13,575 nucleotides of DNA from JASFHF01 sp050123375 (lineage in GTDB: Bacteria > Pseudomonadota > Gammaproteobacteria > UBA12402): positions 1 through 13,575 of the forward strand of contig JASFHF010000046.1 of NCBI GenBank assembly GCA_050123375.1. Reading direction: 5' to 3'. The notes beneath the pieces were generated by a model that was not told the origin of the DNA, ran no database searches, and saw nothing but the letters and a program-made list of their open reading frames with translations. The position numbers were made by a program, and so were the translations under genes. This document shows positions 12,591 to 13,575 of the stretch, one piece after another. How positions within the stretch are numbered: position 1 is the first letter of the stretch; each line of letters begins with the position of its first letter.

Positions 12591-12633
12591 ACTCGCGATT
12601 TTACTACCAGTTTGTTTTTGTAAAATCGCGAGT
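12591..12633 (+). promoter_or_regulatory. Perfect 14-bp hairpin between kinase and response regulator
   Basis: ACTCGCGATTTTAC (12591-12604) and GTAAAATCGCGAGT (12620-12633) are fully complementary around a 15-base loop. No T-run follows, so it is not a classical intrinsic terminator. It sits 58 bases after the kinase stop in a 232-base gap. It could stabilise the upstream mRNA, mark a processing point, or be a binding site controlling the response regulator. Confidence 0.6.
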
Positions 12634-12704
12634 CAGCAAGCATCTGTTGGGCCTAAAAGAACATAGATCTTGCATGCGCGGTAGTTACCACATAAATAAA
12701 CTAA

Positions 12705-12733
12705 TTGGTTTTATTAAATGTGATTCGCATATT
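12705..12733 (+). promoter_or_regulatory. Possible separate promoter for the response regulator
   Basis: TTGGTT (12705-12710) and CATATT (12728-12733), 17 bases apart, match the sigma-70 consensus at 4 of 6 positions each. With a 232-base gap and a hairpin behind it, a separate promoter for the regulator is plausible, but the match is weak. Confidence 0.3.
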
Positions 12734-12765
12734 GAAGTGAAGTAGTTATAGGTTAAGGAGGCGTT

Positions 12766-13575
12766 ATGACAGATAATTGTATAGCATGTTATTATCATCC
12801 GACCACTGTAGTGTTTATTGATGATAAACAAAGTTTTTTAGAAAGTATTCTAATGTCACTTAATTCGCATCTTGAAGCACAAACTTTTACTAACGCTAAA
12901 AAAGCAGTTGAATATCTTAAAGATAACTGCAAGTGGGATTATATTGACCGGTTATTGCAAAATTTACGCGATAAAGATTCCGATGATGAATTAGAATACA
13001 GTAATGTAGAGCACAGCGTTGTTGACGTTGATGTCATGGGTATTCATAAAGTAATTTATGATCCTAAGCGTTTTGCGATGAAAACAGTTGTGGTGGTAGA
13101 TTATTCTATGCCGGATATGAATGGTTTGGAGGTTTGTAAAGCGCTGCAGGGTTTGCCGCTAAAATTTATTATGCTTACTGGTAAAGCTGAACCGGAAACT
13201 GCGATAAAGGCTTTTAATGAAGGTTTAATCCATCGGTTTGTAAAAAAAGAAACTTTAAATTTTGCAGAAAAATTACAAGCTGCTATTGTTGAAATGCAAA
13301 AGCAAAAATTTTATGAAGTATCTGAGCCGATTATTAAAATGATTGCGTCAAGTTCTATTAGCTGTTTAAATGATTCTGTTTTTATCGAATTTTTTAATAA
13401 ATTTTGTGAAAAAAATAAAATTGTTGAATATTATCTGGTGAACGAATCAGGATGTTTTTTATTGCTTGATGCTGAAGGAAATGTTAGTTGGTTTGTGATA
13501 AAGAATGAAAAAGAAATGACGGATTATCAGGATATCGCCGAAGCAAATTTAGCGCCGCAAAGTATTATTGATGCA
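12766..13575 (+). CDS. Response regulator with insertion-bearing receiver (LqsR-like), cut by window end
   Basis: The ATG at 12766 has an excellent AAGGAG (12755-12760) five bases ahead, and the frame stays open for 270 codons to the window end, so the C-terminus is missing. The receiver domain carries the acidic pair Asp19-Asp20 (VVFIDDKQSF), phospho-acceptor Asp112 (VVVVDYSMPDMNGLEVC), Thr138 (FIMLTG) and Lys160 (RFVKKE). Between the second helix and the strand with Asp112 there is an insert of roughly 45-50 residues (about 55-105, including KDSDDELEYSNVEHSVVDVD and IYDPKRF). That pushes the acceptor to 112 from the usual 50-60. The region after about 180 has no HTH or GGDEF/EAL signature in the visible part. 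The insert and IYDPKRF/MNGLEVC/LIHRFV pattern recall LqsR-like regulators that partner CqsS/LqsS-type kinases; the pairing with the kinase upstream is inferred from position. Confidence 0.9.
   Translation, partial: MTDNCIACYYHPTTVVFIDDKQSFLESILMSLNSHLEAQTFTNAKKAVEYLKDNCKWDYIDRLLQNLRDKDSDDELEYSNVEHSVVDVDVMGIHKVIYDPKRFAMKTVVVVDYSMPDMNGLEVCKALQGLPLKFIMLTGKAEPETAIKAFNEGLIHRFVKKETLNFAEKLQAAIVEMQKQKFYEVSEPIIKMIASSSISCLNDSVFIEFFNKFCEKNKIVEYYLVNESGCFLLLDAEGNVSWFVIKNEKEMTDYQDIAEANLAPQSIIDA

Noticed and set aside
12509..12745. Small plus-strand open frame overlapping the kinase end and covering the hairpin gap
   Set aside because: Starts inside the kinase gene without an RBS and reads through the 14-bp palindrome; no recognisable protein.

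Overview
The window looks like a low-GC gammaproteobacterial chromosome, most plausibly a Legionellales / Coxiella-Rickettsiella-type host-associated bacterium. The evidence is the core order gyrA ... cmk-rpsA-lapA-lapB (all on the minus strand), typical gammaproteobacterial LapA/LapB, Cmk, S1 and GyrA proteins, AT-rich codon use, and a signalling kinase whose catalytic core resembles the CqsS/LqsS group. The genus is an inference; there is no rRNA in the window.

Left part (1-4303, minus strand except the first 380 bases). A cut-off reading frame and a broken ORF6N-domain gene abut the 3' end of lapB. Then, reading leftwards, cmk, rpsA, lapA and lapB form one cluster: nucleotide metabolism, ribosomal protein S1, and the LapA/LapB pair that controls LPS synthesis through FtsH/LpxC. 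lapA and lapB overlap by one base. ihfB, usually found between rpsA and lapA in this cluster, is absent; a long inverted repeat fills the slot.

Middle (4304-9020). A plus-strand NYN/PIN-like nuclease gene sits between gyrA and cmk, where serC-aroA often lie in relatives. It has its own promoter, a structured leader ending in a strong intrinsic terminator, and apparently no standard start codon. gyrA follows on the minus strand; its quinolone-determining region carries Val83 and His87 (E. coli numbering). Upstream of gyrA is a minus-strand AAA_14/DUF4143 ATPase of the defence/mobile type. Its promoter is overlapped by an array of four degenerate dyad repeats with a 32-33 bp period.

Right part (9340-13575, plus strand). 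This is the most interesting region: a tight cluster of a SemiSWEET/PQ-loop membrane protein, a tRNA-dependent cyclodipeptide synthase (CDPS, XYP type), a soluble three-PAS histidine kinase with a CqsS/LqsS-like core, and a response regulator cut by the window end. No cyclodipeptide oxidase, methyltransferase or P450 is present. The arrangement suggests a cyclodipeptide-based signalling or sensing module: synthase, possible transporter, sensor, regulator. That functional link is inferred from gene adjacency only.
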